Assembly (NCBI RefSeq): GCF_004346225.1 | Contig: NZ_SMAJ01000004.1 | Coordinates: 186,001 to 250,000, forward strand | From: Paralcaligenes ureilyticus | GTDB lineage: Bacteria; Pseudomonadota; Gammaproteobacteria; Burkholderiales; Burkholderiaceae_B | Direction of reading: 5' to 3' | DNA length: 64,000 nt | In this document: positions 32,931 to 41,483 of the stretch, piece after piece | Numbering within the stretch: position 1 is the stretch's first letter | Layout of the letters: each line of letters opens with the position of its first letter | Notes under the pieces: generated by a model | Told to the model about the DNA's origin: nothing | Database searches by the model: none | What the model saw: only the letters and a program-made list of their open reading frames with translations | Translations under genes and position numbers: made by a program

Positions 32931-33995
32931 ATGAAAATCCTCATCACCGGCGGGGCAGGTTTTATCGGCTCGGCGCTTATCCGTCACATTATTCGCGACA
33001 CTCCAGATTCTGTTGTCAACGTCGACAAACTAACCTATGCCGGCAACCTGGAATCCCTGACCCAGGTCGCGAACAACCCACGCTACGCTTTCGAGCACAT
33101 CGATATCTGCAACAGCCAGGAACTAGACCGGGTGTTTCGCCAACATCGGCCCGACGCGGTGATGCACTTGGCCGCCGAATCGCATGTCGATCGATCCATC
33201 GACGGCCCGGCCGAATTCATCCACACCAATATCGTAGGCACCTACACTTTGCTGCAAGCGGCGCGGGCGTATTGGCAGGATCTGGCAGACACACACAAAG
33301 CCGCCTTTCGCCTGCATCATATTTCCACCGACGAGGTGTTTGGCGACCTGGAGGGCCCCGCGGCGCTATTCACCGAAACCACCGCGTATGCCCCCAGCTC
33401 GCCATATTCGGCCAGCAAGGCCAGTTCCGACCATCTGGTGCGCGCCTGGCATCGCACCTACGGGCTGCCTACCTTAATCACCAACTGCTCAAACAACTAC
33501 GGCCCGTATCATTTTCCTGAAAAGCTGATCCCGTTGATGATACTGAATGCGCTGGAAGGCAAGCCCTTGCCGGTGTATGGCCAGGGGCAGCAGGTGCGCG
33601 ATTGGCTATATGTGGAAGACCACGCGCGGGCGCTGTATGCGGTGATGTCCAAAGGCAAGGTAAGTGAAACCTACAATATCGGCGGCCATAACGAGAAGAA
33701 GAATATCGATGTGGTTCAGACGCTATGCGCTTTGCTGGAAGAGCTGGCCCCCAACAAACCTGCAGGGGTTGCCCACTACAGCGACCTGATCACCTACGTA
33801 AAAGACCGCCCGGGGCATGATCTGCGGTACGCGATCGATGCAAGCAAAATTCAAAAAGAACTAGGCTGGACGCCGCAAGAAACTTTTGACACCGGGATCC
33901 GCAAAACTGTGCAATGGTATCTGGATAACCAGGAATGGTGCCGCCGCGTGCAAGATGGAAGCTATAGACGGGAACGGCTGGGTGCGGAAATTTAA
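32931..33995 (+). CDS. rfbB: dTDP-glucose 4,6-dehydratase
   Basis: 354 residues, full RmlB length. The NAD motif [10 protein letters not shown] is at the N-terminus; [26 protein letters not shown] (catalytic Asp-Glu) and the [10 protein letters not shown] Tyr-Lys pair follow. It produces dTDP-4-keto-6-deoxyglucose, the branch point for rhamnose (rfbC, rfbD) and for the 4-amino sugar made by the VioA-like transaminase. It stands alone here rather than in an rfbBACD operon. Confidence 0.97.
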   Translation: MKILITGGAGFIGSALIRHIIRDTPDSVVNVDKLTYAGNLESLTQVANNPRYAFEHIDICNSQELDRVFRQHRPDAVMHLAAESHVDRSIDGPAEFIHTNIVGTYTLLQAARAYWQDLADTHKAAFRLHHISTDEVFGDLEGPAALFTETTAYAPSSPYSASKASSDHLVRAWHRTYGLPTLITNCSNNYGPYHFPEKLIPLMILNALEGKPLPVYGQGQQVRDWLYVEDHARALYAVMSKGKVSETYNIGGHNEKKNIDVVQTLCALLEELAPNKPAGVAHYSDLITYVKDRPGHDLRYAIDASKIQKELGWTPQETFDTGIRKTVQWYLDNQEWCRRVQDGSYRRERLGAEI

Positions 33996-34035
33996 ACTAC
34001 CGAGTCGTTTTTTTTTGTTGGGTTGAGGGTTAAAA

Positions 34036-34107
34036 ATGGCACCCACGAGGGGTGCCGCTACAACACGTACCCATGAGTCTTGTAGCGGCACCCCTTGTGG
34101 GTGCCAT
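34036..34107. repeat. REPIN-like inverted pair of REP repeats
   Basis: Copies at 34036-34062 and 34082-34107 face each other, in the gap between the convergent rfbB and vapC genes. The sequence is nearly identical to the 13.8 kb pair. Confidence 0.75.
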
Positions 34108-34128
34108 CATGTTATTTTTGACTTCAGT

Positions 34129-34524
34129 CTACCAATCGGCTGAGCGCAAGCCTAAATGCTCTACGAATGGTTCGAAGTCCCGGTCGCTGAACAAGAGCGC
34201 AAAATCACTTTCAATGCATCGGGTTGCAATGAGCGTATCCATGGTTTTTCTTACCGTTACACCATGTGTTCGCAAAATCCGGAAATTGCGTGCCGCCTGA
34301 ATGGCAATGTGTTGTCCGCCCAACTCCACCACCGCCAAGGAAGTCAGGAGTGTGCGCGCCTGGTTAAAGTCTCGATCGCTATTGAACCCCTGAAGCACCT
34401 CGGCCAGGACCAAGTCGCCCACTGCCAAGGGCTCGCTTCCCAATAAAGCGTCCAGTCTGTCGGTTTGTGGTGTAGCGGTACCTCGAAAGAAGTCGATCCA
34501 GACGCTGGAATCTACCAAAATCAT
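34129..34524 (-). CDS. vapC: VapC-type PIN-domain toxin
   Basis: 131 residues. The PIN acidic residues are in place: Asp in MILVDSSVWIDFF, Glu in LAEVLQGF, Asp in RKTMDTLIA and Asp in FSDRDFEPF. Known VapCs are Mg-dependent RNases that cut tRNA or rRNA and stop growth when the antitoxin is lost. The start overlaps the antitoxin stop by 4 nt, the normal coupled order antitoxin-toxin. The module looks intact. Confidence 0.92.
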   Translation of the reverse strand: MILVDSSVWIDFFRGTATPQTDRLDALLGSEPLAVGDLVLAEVLQGFNSDRDFNQARTLLTSLAVVELGGQHIAIQAARNFRILRTHGVTVRKTMDTLIATRCIESDFALLFSDRDFEPFVEHLGLRSADW

Positions 34525-34715
34525 TTGTCGAGCCTCATCGCGTCAAGGTCGCCCTGCCAGTTAAGCTTGCCGCGGAAACGCCGGATTTCTTCCTGCTGGC
34601 GCAAGCGCAACAATGTACGCAAGCCCAATTCGACGGCCTCTCGCTTTGTCCTCAACCCGGTCAAGCGCAATGCATCTTCCATTAACGTATCGTCGATCAC
34701 AATATTTGTGCGCAT
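34521..34715 (-). CDS. vapB: VapB-type antitoxin
   Basis: 64 residues. The N-terminal half has the ribbon-helix-helix pattern of the MRTNIVIDDTLMEDALRLTG type (VapB of the Arg-Thr-Asn class), and the C-terminal tail with RFRGKLNWQGDLDAMR is the toxin-binding part. It neutralises VapC and represses the operon. The start codon overlaps the left arm of a perfect operator. Confidence 0.9.
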   Translation of the reverse strand: MRTNIVIDDTLMEDALRLTGLRTKREAVELGLRTLLRLRQQEEIRRFRGKLNWQGDLDAMRLDK

Positions 34716-34749
34716 AATGTGTATCCTAATTATGTTTAATACACATTAT
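34714..34749. promoter_or_regulatory. vapBC operator, perfect 11-bp inverted repeat
   Basis: ATAATGTGTAT (34714-34724) and ATACACATTAT (34739-34749) are exact reverse complements with a 14-bp spacer. The left arm overlaps the vapB start codon. VapBC binding here would block both RNA polymerase and the ribosome region. Confidence 0.75.
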
Positions 34750-34796
34750 AGCGGGTCGCCAAGCCGCTGACCAACGGTAAGCCATGTCAACGATTT

Positions 34797-34896
34797 TGGC
34801 AGCCACAAGGGCTGCCACTACATAGTGACGGGCACGTTTTTAGATACCGTCCTGGATGGCCAAGGCTGTTGTAGCGGCACCCCTTGTGGGTGTCAC
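34797..34896. repeat. REPIN-like inverted pair of REP repeats
   Basis: Copies at 34797-34822 and 34871-34896 face each other, with a longer spacer of 48 nt. It lies between the vapB operator and the AlbA_2 gene end. Confidence 0.65.
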
Positions 34897-34942
34897 AATC
34901 GCCCCAATCAATACACCCCCCAAATGCCGAACCATGATGGCC

Positions 34943-36400
34943 TCACCTGGATCCGGCAACCATGGTTCGGCCTTGTGCTGTGAGGCGATATTTTTGCAAA
35001 CGGCTGTTGGGCTTATCGGGGAGTGTCATCTCAATCAGCTTCTGATCCAGCAGTCGACGAATCTGTTTGTGCAGCTCCCCCGAAACCGTTTTGTGGCCCA
35101 GCGCTTCGGCCAGTAAAGCCTTACCCGCCTCAGCCTCCGCAAGCAAAGTAATGACCCTAGCCGCCAGTTTCGACTCTAGCCGTGACTCTAGCCGTGACTC
35201 TAGCCGTGACTCTAGCTCAGGCTCGTATTGGGGGGCGACTTGTTCCAATACCATCGGTTTGGCCAGGAAAACGGTTAGCCGCAAGCGCATGCCTATTTCC
35301 GTAATATCAGGCGTCGGCAATCCCAGCGCTTCTGCTTCGCTAAAAATCCGGCGCACGCCACTACCCCATTGTTCGATCAGGTTTAGTTCGCGAAAGACGC
35401 GAGCAATGACACGGTTGCGTAGCCGTGACACACCTTGCCTCATGTCTTCAATAGTCATGCCCGGCAGCAGGATGCCGGGGCTTTCCACTTCGATACGGTC
35501 ATCGTAAAAGGCAACACGGATTGGAGCGCCTGTTTGTGAATAGTCAGTGTGCACCAAGGCATTGATGATGGCCTCGCGTAGCATCACGAGGGGGATGCTC
35601 CACACGTCCTTGCGGCGGATCTCTGAAATTTCCGCACCGCGCATAGCGTGCTTTTTTAAAAAGCCCATTACCTCTTCCACGGCAAGCGGCAGATGAGTAT
35701 TAATTTCGATATGGTCGAAGATATGAGTTTTGTCTTTGCCCAGAAAACGCCCGCACTGTATCCATGCATCTGGAAAGTATCTTTGGCGATTCTTCCCAAA
35801 CAGTAACAGGGCGCCTTTCGTGGGCACCAGCCGGCCCTGCTCTCGGGTTAGCAGCCGAAGCGTGAGCAGTTCCTGCTCTGTCAGAGTACGCTGAGCTGAA
35901 AATAGCTTGGAAGCAGCAGCCAGGTCCAAATCATTTGTGCTGAGCTCCGTCATGGGTAGCTCATCGAACACGATACCTTCGGCGGAACGGCGCAGCTCGG
36001 CAATTAATTCTCGATCTGCCCGACGATTGCTGGAGCCTAGCCGTACGTATACGCCTTGGGTGTCACCTTCGGACTTTAGGTAGTGTGGGCGCAGGCCGCT
36101 AGAGAAAACTTCAACCATTAGAAGATTGCTATTCTGATAGGTAATCATCTCGATATTGGGCACCAGGCGCGGAGCAATGGAATCCGCGATCAAACTTCCC
36201 AGTCGCTCCTCTTCGTTAAGCGGATCTGCTATGCCAGGTATCTGGCGATTGTCGGCCATACCAATAACCAATCGCCCGCCCGCTGTATTGGCGAAAGCGA
36301 TAAGTGTTTTCAGCACATTTTTAGGCGACGAAAGGTCGCGTTTGAATTCCAGCGTTTTTCCTTCAGCCAAACGCAACAACACGTCTAGAGGCTCGATCAT
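34943..36400 (-). CDS. AlbA_2/GHKL ATP-binding protein (Schlafen-like, putative regulator)
   Basis: 485 residues. The N-terminal AlbA_2 (Schlafen-like) domain reads EGKTLEFKRDLSSPKNVLKT, then IAFANTAGGRLVIGMAD. The middle part has a divergent GHKL-type ATPase (REAIINALVHTDYSQTG, IEVESPGILLPGM, NRVIARVFREL). The C-terminal region holds four LESR/LESK repeats and a winged-helix-like end. Such proteins act as regulators or occur in defence islands. The start ATG follows the stop of a 22-codon ORF by 1 nt, so it is translationally coupled to the upstream minus-strand genes. Confidence 0.8.
   Translation of the reverse strand: MIEPLDVLLRLAEGKTLEFKRDLSSPKNVLKTLIAFANTAGGRLVIGMADNRQIPGIADPLNEEERLGSLIADSIAPRLVPNIEMITYQNSNLLMVEVFSSGLRPHYLKSEGDTQGVYVRLGSSNRRADRELIAELRRSAEGIVFDELPMTELSTNDLDLAAASKLFSAQRTLTEQELLTLRLLTREQGRLVPTKGALLLFGKNRQRYFPDAWIQCGRFLGKDKTHIFDHIEINTHLPLAVEEVMGFLKKHAMRGAEISEIRRKDVWSIPLVMLREAIINALVHTDYSQTGAPIRVAFYDDRIEVESPGILLPGMTIEDMRQGVSRLRNRVIARVFRELNLIEQWGSGVRRIFSEAEALGLPTPDITEIGMRLRLTVFLAKPMVLEQVAPQYEPELESRLESRLESRLESKLAARVITLLAEAEAGKALLAEALGHKTVSGELHKQIRRLLDQKLIEMTLPDKPNSRLQKYRLTAQGRTMVAGSR
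35172..35217 (-). repeat. 12-bp tandem repeats in the AlbA_2 gene
   Basis: Three exact copies of GACTCTAGCCGT (plus strand) and a partial fourth encode consecutive Leu-Glu-Ser-Arg units, probably an extended helix between the ATPase and C-terminal domains. Copy-number change would keep the frame. Confidence 0.9.
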
Positions 36401-36401
36401 C

Positions 36402-36470
36402 TCAGTCCTCGTGCAGATAACGCGGCATAACGTTGCCGATAAACTCGGTGAGCAAGTTGACTGTGGTCAT
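36402..36470 (-). CDS. 22-residue coupling ORF
   Basis: ATG at 36470 overlaps the TGA of the upstream ORF (ATGA) and has AAGGA before it. It encodes MTTVNLLTEFIGNVMPRYLH plus two residues, and its stop lies 1 nt before the AlbA_2 start. It may serve translation transfer, or be the rest of a larger gene. The product itself is of unknown use. Confidence 0.4.
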   Translation of the reverse strand: MTTVNLLTEFIGNVMPRYLHED

Positions 36471-36691
36471 TGGCGATCCTTCCAGTTGATACGGACTTGC
36501 ATGGGCTCACCTCTGGCGGTCTGATCAGTTCGCTGGCGGCTTGTTGTCAAAATACGAAACCCTATGGTCTTTGAAATGGGCTCGGCCTGATTGTGTTTGC
36601 GCCGCAACTCAATAATGCCATCCCGTATGCATGGTGATTTAAGCCGCCATGCTGTCGTTAACGAAATTACGCACTTTTCGACGATAGCCAT
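36467..36691 (-). CDS. Hypothetical 74-residue protein
   Basis: It overlaps the 3' end of the 247-residue gene by 25 nt and the next small ORF by 4 nt. The sequence is basic (RLKSPCIRDGIIELRRKH) and matches no family I know. The tail GEPMQVRINWKDRQ looks like a domain end, so it could be the frameshifted rest of an older gene. Confidence 0.4.
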   Translation of the reverse strand: MAIVEKCVISLTTAWRLKSPCIRDGIIELRRKHNQAEPISKTIGFRILTTSRQRTDQTARGEPMQVRINWKDRQ

Positions 36692-37410
36692 GATTGCAAT
36701 ACATAGTTCAGGTAGGCGACGCCTTCATCTATGGTCATAGGGTTTGTGGGCGGCCGGGCAAGTTCCTTGCCGTGGCGTGCAGAATCACCCGCCACAGTGA
36801 CAGAATTGGCTGAATGCTTGAAGCGACTCAAGTCTTGTACTGAACCCCACCCACGCGTTTTGAGTCTGTGCTCACCCCCTGTATCTGCCTCTATCACTTC
36901 GTGAATTCGGTACATACTAACCCAGGACTTGTGGTCGGGTGCTGCAAACAGTCTCATTACTTTTGCGACTGCAGCGTCGGCGGCGGCAAGTTGAGCGATT
37001 GCGACTGTCCTTGGTGGGGGAATTGGCCTAGTGATGGTGTTCCCATGGTGGTCGATGCTCGTGATTGTGACCTCATCGACTTCATCGTGGACGTGTAATG
37101 TCTCGGAGATGTAGATAAAGGCATCCTTTCCGCCGGAAGCGTTTTTCTTATACACGCCGCCTGTGCGGAGTGGTTCGGGTGAGTTTCGCGTAACTTTTAG
37201 TACGCCAGAGAGAACATGTAGTTCTTCGTTTGCAAGCTTTAACACCTGGTCGGGCTGGTCGTAACCTTCAAAGGTATCGGACTCGTAGAGGAAGCTGGCA
37301 TCGCGTTCATCTTTAACGATTCTACGAGGAGTCGATACAAAATATTGAGCAAGATGCTCTAAATCGGATCCCCATCCGTAAATCTGAACCTGCCATGGAT
37401 TCGCTATCAT
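36667..37410 (-). CDS. Hypothetical 247-residue protein
   Basis: First gene of the minus-strand coupled set. No known domain is recognised. The N-terminal part (PWQVQIYGWGSDLEHLAQYF) and the C-terminal part (SARHGKELARPPTNPMTIDEGVAYLNYVLQSWL) suggest two domains; the ARHG...PM...A...W pattern recalls C-terminal helical domains of uncharacterised island proteins, but I cannot assign catalytic residues. No signal peptide or membrane segment. Start MIANP at 37410 has no strong ribosome site. Confidence 0.6.
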   Translation of the reverse strand: MIANPWQVQIYGWGSDLEHLAQYFVSTPRRIVKDERDASFLYESDTFEGYDQPDQVLKLANEELHVLSGVLKVTRNSPEPLRTGGVYKKNASGGKDAFIYISETLHVHDEVDEVTITSIDHHGNTITRPIPPPRTVAIAQLAAADAAVAKVMRLFAAPDHKSWVSMYRIHEVIEADTGGEHRLKTRGWGSVQDLSRFKHSANSVTVAGDSARHGKELARPPTNPMTIDEGVAYLNYVLQSWLSSKSA

Positions 37411-37664
37411 GTTTGTATGACCTCTACCCTCACTTGTGGGCAGAAACGGCCCGAGACTCGAAAACTATACGTGGAGGACGCTAGAAGTTCAACAAATACT
37501 GCGCGGCTTTGATCCGTCGACAACGTAAAAACTGAGCGTGGACACGGCGAAGGGATTCAGCAGTAAGGCTGGCATCACAATAGGGCGCCCGAAAATTCCA
37601 CAAGACACAGAACCTCATGCGAAAATACCCCGTTCGATCACCGCCACCAGCAAAAACATAGCCA

Positions 37665-38417
37665 ATGAGCCTGATTCTTACTAAAGTTATTTCGCAAGCT
37701 TTACTATTGCCGCTGAATTTTCTGATTCTGCTGGTGATCAGTTATTTCCTGCTCAAAGGCAAATACAAAAAATCCGGCCAGATGCTTTTTGCGCTCAGCA
37801 TCGCCGCACTGTCTGTTTTAAGTATGCCGGTAGTTTCTGATAAGCTGGTTCAATCGCTTGAAATTTATCCCGCCATACAGGGCTCTGAAACCCATGGTGC
37901 CCAAGCAATGGTGGTTTTGGGAGGCGGAATCAATCTTGACCAGCCTGAATACCAGGCAAGTTCGTTAAGCCCCGAAGGGCTACAGCGAGTCACTTACGCG
38001 GCTTACCTATATCAGAAAACCCATCTTCCGATCTTGGTTACAGGAGGCAGCCCCTTTGGCGGGGAAGCAGAAGCAGACGTCATGCAACGTGAGTTGACGC
38101 AGATTTTCAACGTTCCGGTCAAATGGGTCGAATCGAAGTCGGACAATACAATGCAAAACGCGCAGATGTCGTGGGGGTTGGTTCATAAAGAGGGGATCAC
38201 CCAAATTCTTCTAATTACCCACGCTTGGCATATGCGGCGGGCAAAGACGAGTTTCGAGCGCGCGGGGTTTACCGTGATTCCGGCTCCGACCGTTTTCCAG
38301 AACGTACCGCGTAATTCCGTGTTGAAGTTTATTCCGCAAGCGCGCGCGTTAAACAAATCAAACATCGCTCTTCACGAATGGATCGGAATCGCCTGGTATA
38401 AATTATCAGGCAGTTAA
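37665..38417 (+). CDS. YdcF/ElyC-family protein (DUF218)
   Basis: 250 residues. Two N-terminal membrane segments (LLLPLNFLILLVISYFLL and MLFALSIAALSVLSM) anchor it in the inner membrane. The DUF218 domain follows with VVLGGGIN, LVTGGSPFGGEAEAD, ESKSDNTMQNAQ and ITHAWHMRRA. Relatives include ElyC, which affects envelope and lipid-carrier metabolism, and the enzymatic role is not settled. It stands alone, downstream of the hypothetical operon and before the IS256 remnant. Confidence 0.85.
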   Translation: MSLILTKVISQALLLPLNFLILLVISYFLLKGKYKKSGQMLFALSIAALSVLSMPVVSDKLVQSLEIYPAIQGSETHGAQAMVVLGGGINLDQPEYQASSLSPEGLQRVTYAAYLYQKTHLPILVTGGSPFGGEAEADVMQRELTQIFNVPVKWVESKSDNTMQNAQMSWGLVHKEGITQILLITHAWHMRRAKTSFERAGFTVIPAPTVFQNVPRNSVLKFIPQARALNKSNIALHEWIGIAWYKLSGS

Positions 38418-38428
38418 AAGCTGGCTGA

Positions 38429-38517
38429 GAGTGTCTGAAATTTTGTGTTCGGGCCTATTATTATCTTCAAGGAGAAGAGCCATGGCACGAGAACAGAAGA
38501 AAGAACCGATTGGGATC
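38429..38517 (+). mobile_element. 5' remnant of an IS256-family element
   Basis: About 90 bp match the left end of the intact IS at 9838 closely: inverted repeat, leader with AAGGAG and the first ten or so codons (ATGGCACGAGAACAGAAG). Then the match stops. It abuts a fragment of an aminotransferase gene, so the rest was lost by deletion. Confidence 0.85.
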
Positions 38518-38521
38518 GTCA

Positions 38522-38628
38522 ATGGACGGGCGCAATGGCTTTGGTTCGCGGGGTAATGGCGGCTTCGATTAAGCGTTCGTCAATGTTGAGCGTATCTTCT
38601 CTAATATCGACGAACACGGGTACACCGT
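38522..38628 (-). pseudogene. Internal fragment of a WecE/RffA-like sugar aminotransferase
   Basis: The minus strand encodes [20 protein letters not shown] then [14 protein letters not shown], the conserved middle of DegT/DnrJ/EryC1 aminotransferases and closest in pattern to WecE. It begins right at the rfbA stop and ends at the IS256 remnant, so both gene ends are gone. It shows that a dTDP-sugar transaminase gene once stood next to rfbA. Confidence 0.75.
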
Positions 38629-39507
38629 TCATCCCCTTAATTTGCGGGTCTCGTCCGCTACGGTCACCAAATATTCCCGATACTGGCATTTGGGCATCTG
38701 CTGTACCAAGGCGTCAAATTTGGCCAGGCTTAAAAAGCCGCGCACCAGCGCCGCCTCTTCCGGGCAACCGATTTTTATTCCCTGGCGGCGCTCGATGGCT
38801 TCTATATAGGACGATGCTTCTTGCAAAGAGGTGCTTGTGCCGGCATCTAGCCACGCAAAACCGCGGCTTAAGCGATGCACCTGCAACTGCCCCTGTTCCA
38901 TATAGGCCCGATTGATATCCGTAATTTCTAGCTCGCCGCGAGCGGAAGGGTGGAGAGATTTTGCGATTTCAAGAACGCGATTGTCGTAGATATAAATACC
39001 CGGTACGGCAAAATTGCTGCGCGGAGCGGCCGGCTTTTCTTCAATCGATAGCGCCTTGCCATCACGGTCAAACTCCACCACCCCGTAACGCTCCGGGTCT
39101 TTGACTCGGTACGCGAAAATGGTGGCGCCACCCTGAAACTCGGCCATGGATCGGGGGAAGTCGTCGCCGCCCGAGAAAATGTTGTCGCCCAGCATTAGCA
39201 CGACATTGTCGTTGCCGACAAAGTCTTCGGCAATTAAAAACGCTTGGCCGATGCCTTCGGGACGAGCCTGTTCACGATACTGAATAGAGACGCCCCAGTG
39301 AGCGCCGTCGCCCAGTAGTTGCTGGAACCGTGGAAGGTCAAGAGGAGTGGAGATTAGACAAATCTCACGCACACCCGCCGCTATCAAGATAGTGAGCGGG
39401 TAGTAAATCATGGGCTTGTCGAAAACCGCTTGCAACTGTTTGCTGGAAACCTGTGTAAGCGGATAGAGGCGAGAGCCGCTGCCGCCGGCGAGAATGATAG
39501 CTTTCAA
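38629..39507 (-). CDS. rfbA: Glucose-1-phosphate thymidylyltransferase
   Basis: 292 residues, normal RmlA length. Signatures: [14 protein letters not shown] (nucleotide-binding), [19 protein letters not shown] and [12 protein letters not shown]. It makes dTDP-glucose, the first step for rhamnose and 4-amino-6-deoxy sugars. It is on the opposite strand from rfbB, rfbC and rfbD and has its own upstream region. The C-terminus KLRG reads into a gene-fragment junction, but its length is normal. Confidence 0.96.
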   Translation of the reverse strand: MKAIILAGGSGSRLYPLTQVSSKQLQAVFDKPMIYYPLTILIAAGVREICLISTPLDLPRFQQLLGDGAHWGVSIQYREQARPEGIGQAFLIAEDFVGNDNVVLMLGDNIFSGGDDFPRSMAEFQGGATIFAYRVKDPERYGVVEFDRDGKALSIEEKPAAPRSNFAVPGIYIYDNRVLEIAKSLHPSARGELEITDINRAYMEQGQLQVHRLSRGFAWLDAGTSTSLQEASSYIEAIERRQGIKIGCPEEAALVRGFLSLAKFDALVQQMPKCQYREYLVTVADETRKLRG

Positions 39508-40327
39508 GGGTGCTTCCTGTTTTTAAGCCGAAGCTTTATTTTGTACATTTCATAAAACAATGAGTATAAGGAGTCCACGCTTGGTGTCGAATTTCCAGTC
39601 GGAGCAGTCGAAGGCCTGGCTTGATATCGGCTCGTAATCTGCGGTATCGGTATATTTTGTTCTAGCTCATTAGGGATTAGAAGCGGGCAATGGGGTTTTG
39701 CGATTAGTCCCCAAGCATGATCTATGTATAGTCAGCAAACAGTTGCTTGGTTTAAGCGCCTCAGACGCAAGTTACATTACATTTATAGCTTGGGCGCCAT
39801 CAAGATGATGAATCAGGTCTAGCGCAAGCACTATATCAAAGACTGGTACTGGGAATCCAGTTTTCAACGTAACCGCTTTCTATTCAGTGCCCTGGTTCGG
39901 TATTATATTTCTATTGGTCATAATATTTTAACTTAAAATAAAAAGCAGTAATATTTGGCTAATGTTGTGGTGCATACTACCGATTGAGGCGTTTATTGCT
40001 AGTTAAATCCATTCAAGCTAGCATTTTTAATCCGCAACGCGTTACGGCGGACATGCTCCAGCAATTGGCTACTACGGATGCGGGGTTTCCCTGAAAAACG
40101 TTAAAGCTAGACATGCGAACATTGGAACGGTGATTCACGTGGGCCGGCGGTTATAGGATTCCATACTGTTTATGGAAGCAGGGATGCAACAAATAGGAGT
40201 CGACGCGATGTTGCGCCTACGACGGTGCTGCCATTTTAAATGATTTGGACACTACAATGTGAATGGCCCAGTTTTTTAGAAAAAATAGCCGCGAAAATTA
40301 CCTGTTGTTATTAATCGAGAAAGTGTT
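39508..40327. other. Divergent gap before the O-antigen locus
   Basis: About 820 bp, AT-rich, with no supported gene. One plus-strand frame near 39755-39930 reads KRLRRKLHYIYSLGAIKMMN before a TAG and continues after it, perhaps a decayed gene. Promoters for rfbA and for the long plus-strand locus must be here. I did not find a JUMPstart/ops element. Confidence 0.45.
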
Positions 40328-41434
40328 ATGGGCGATAAGCCGATTTATGTTACTCAGCCCTATCTTCCACCTCTGGAAGAGTTTATGCCTTACTTGGAGC
40401 AAATCTGGGCTAGCAAAATTCTTACTAACAGTGGACCCATGCACCAGCAACTGGAACAGGCTCTGTGCGATTATCTTGGCGTTGAACATATTTCTTTATT
40501 TAACAACGGGACCATTGCGCTCCTCACCGCCTTGCAGGCATTGCGTATAACTGGTGAAGTAATTACTACACCCTATTCTTTCGTTGCTACTACTCATTCG
40601 TTGTTGTGGAATGGGATAAAACCTGTTTTTGTAGATATTGATTCGAGGACTCTCAACCTTGATCCAGCAAAAATTGAAGCTGCTATTACCCCGCAAACAA
40701 CCGCCATTATGCCAGTGCACTGCTACGGGCATCCGTGTGAAGTCGAAGCCATCCAGAAAATTGCGGATAACTACAATTTGCGGGTAATTTACGATGCTGC
40801 TCATGCGTTTGGAGTACAGGATGACAATGGAAGCATACTGAGACATGGCGATTTAAGTGTATTGAGCTTTCATGCAACGAAAGTGTTTAATACGTTTGAA
40901 GGCGGAGCTATCATTTGCCCGGATGAGAAAACGAAAATACGAATAGACCAACTCAAGAATTTTGGCCATGTTGGTGAAACTAATGTAGTTGCCCCAGGTA
41001 TTAATGGGAAAATGAGCGAATTTAATGCTGCATTGGGGCTTTTGCAACTGAAGCATGTAGATTATGCCATTGACTGTCGCAAAGAAATCGACTCGCGCTA
41101 TCGTGAACTGTTAGCTGGTATAAAAGGCATACATTGCTTGAATGATGCTGGCGAAAAACGGGCGAACTATGCATATTTTCCTATTCTCGTGGATGAGAAC
41201 TACTCGATTACTCGAGACGGTTTATATCAAAAACTGAAAGATCATGGAATCCACCCTCGGCGATATTTTTACCCACTAATCTCAGGTTTTTCTATGTATC
41301 GTGGCTTACCTTCTGCGCAGCACGGCAATTTAGTGGCTGCCGCCGTCGCCGCATGTCAAGTTCTTTGCCTGCCAATTTATCCAGGCCTTGCTACATCGCT
41401 TATAGAAGAGATTGCTTGTTTGATTAAGGCGTAA
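40328..41434 (+). CDS. vioA: dTDP-4-amino-4,6-dideoxyglucose transaminase (VioA-like)
   Basis: 368 residues of the DegT/DnrJ/EryC1/StrS family. The PLP lysine is in SFHATKVFNTFEGG, preceded by YDAAHAFGV (ring-stacking His/Asp region). The start VTQPYLPPLEEFMPYLEQIW and the ISLFNNGTIALLTALQALRITGEV segment are typical of VioA. It would convert dTDP-4-keto-6-deoxyglucose (from RfbB) to a 4-amino sugar. WecE- or FdtB-type specificity cannot be fully excluded. First gene of the plus-strand locus. Confidence 0.8.
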   Translation: MGDKPIYVTQPYLPPLEEFMPYLEQIWASKILTNSGPMHQQLEQALCDYLGVEHISLFNNGTIALLTALQALRITGEVITTPYSFVATTHSLLWNGIKPVFVDIDSRTLNLDPAKIEAAITPQTTAIMPVHCYGHPCEVEAIQKIADNYNLRVIYDAAHAFGVQDDNGSILRHGDLSVLSFHATKVFNTFEGGAIICPDEKTKIRIDQLKNFGHVGETNVVAPGINGKMSEFNAALGLLQLKHVDYAIDCRKEIDSRYRELLAGIKGIHCLNDAGEKRANYAYFPILVDENYSITRDGLYQKLKDHGIHPRRYFYPLISGFSMYRGLPSAQHGNLVAAAVAACQVLCLPIYPGLATSLIEEIACLIKA

Positions 41435-41483
41435 TAGAGATGAGTAGTCAGGTACAAACAAATTACTTTTCCTTGAGGCCCGA

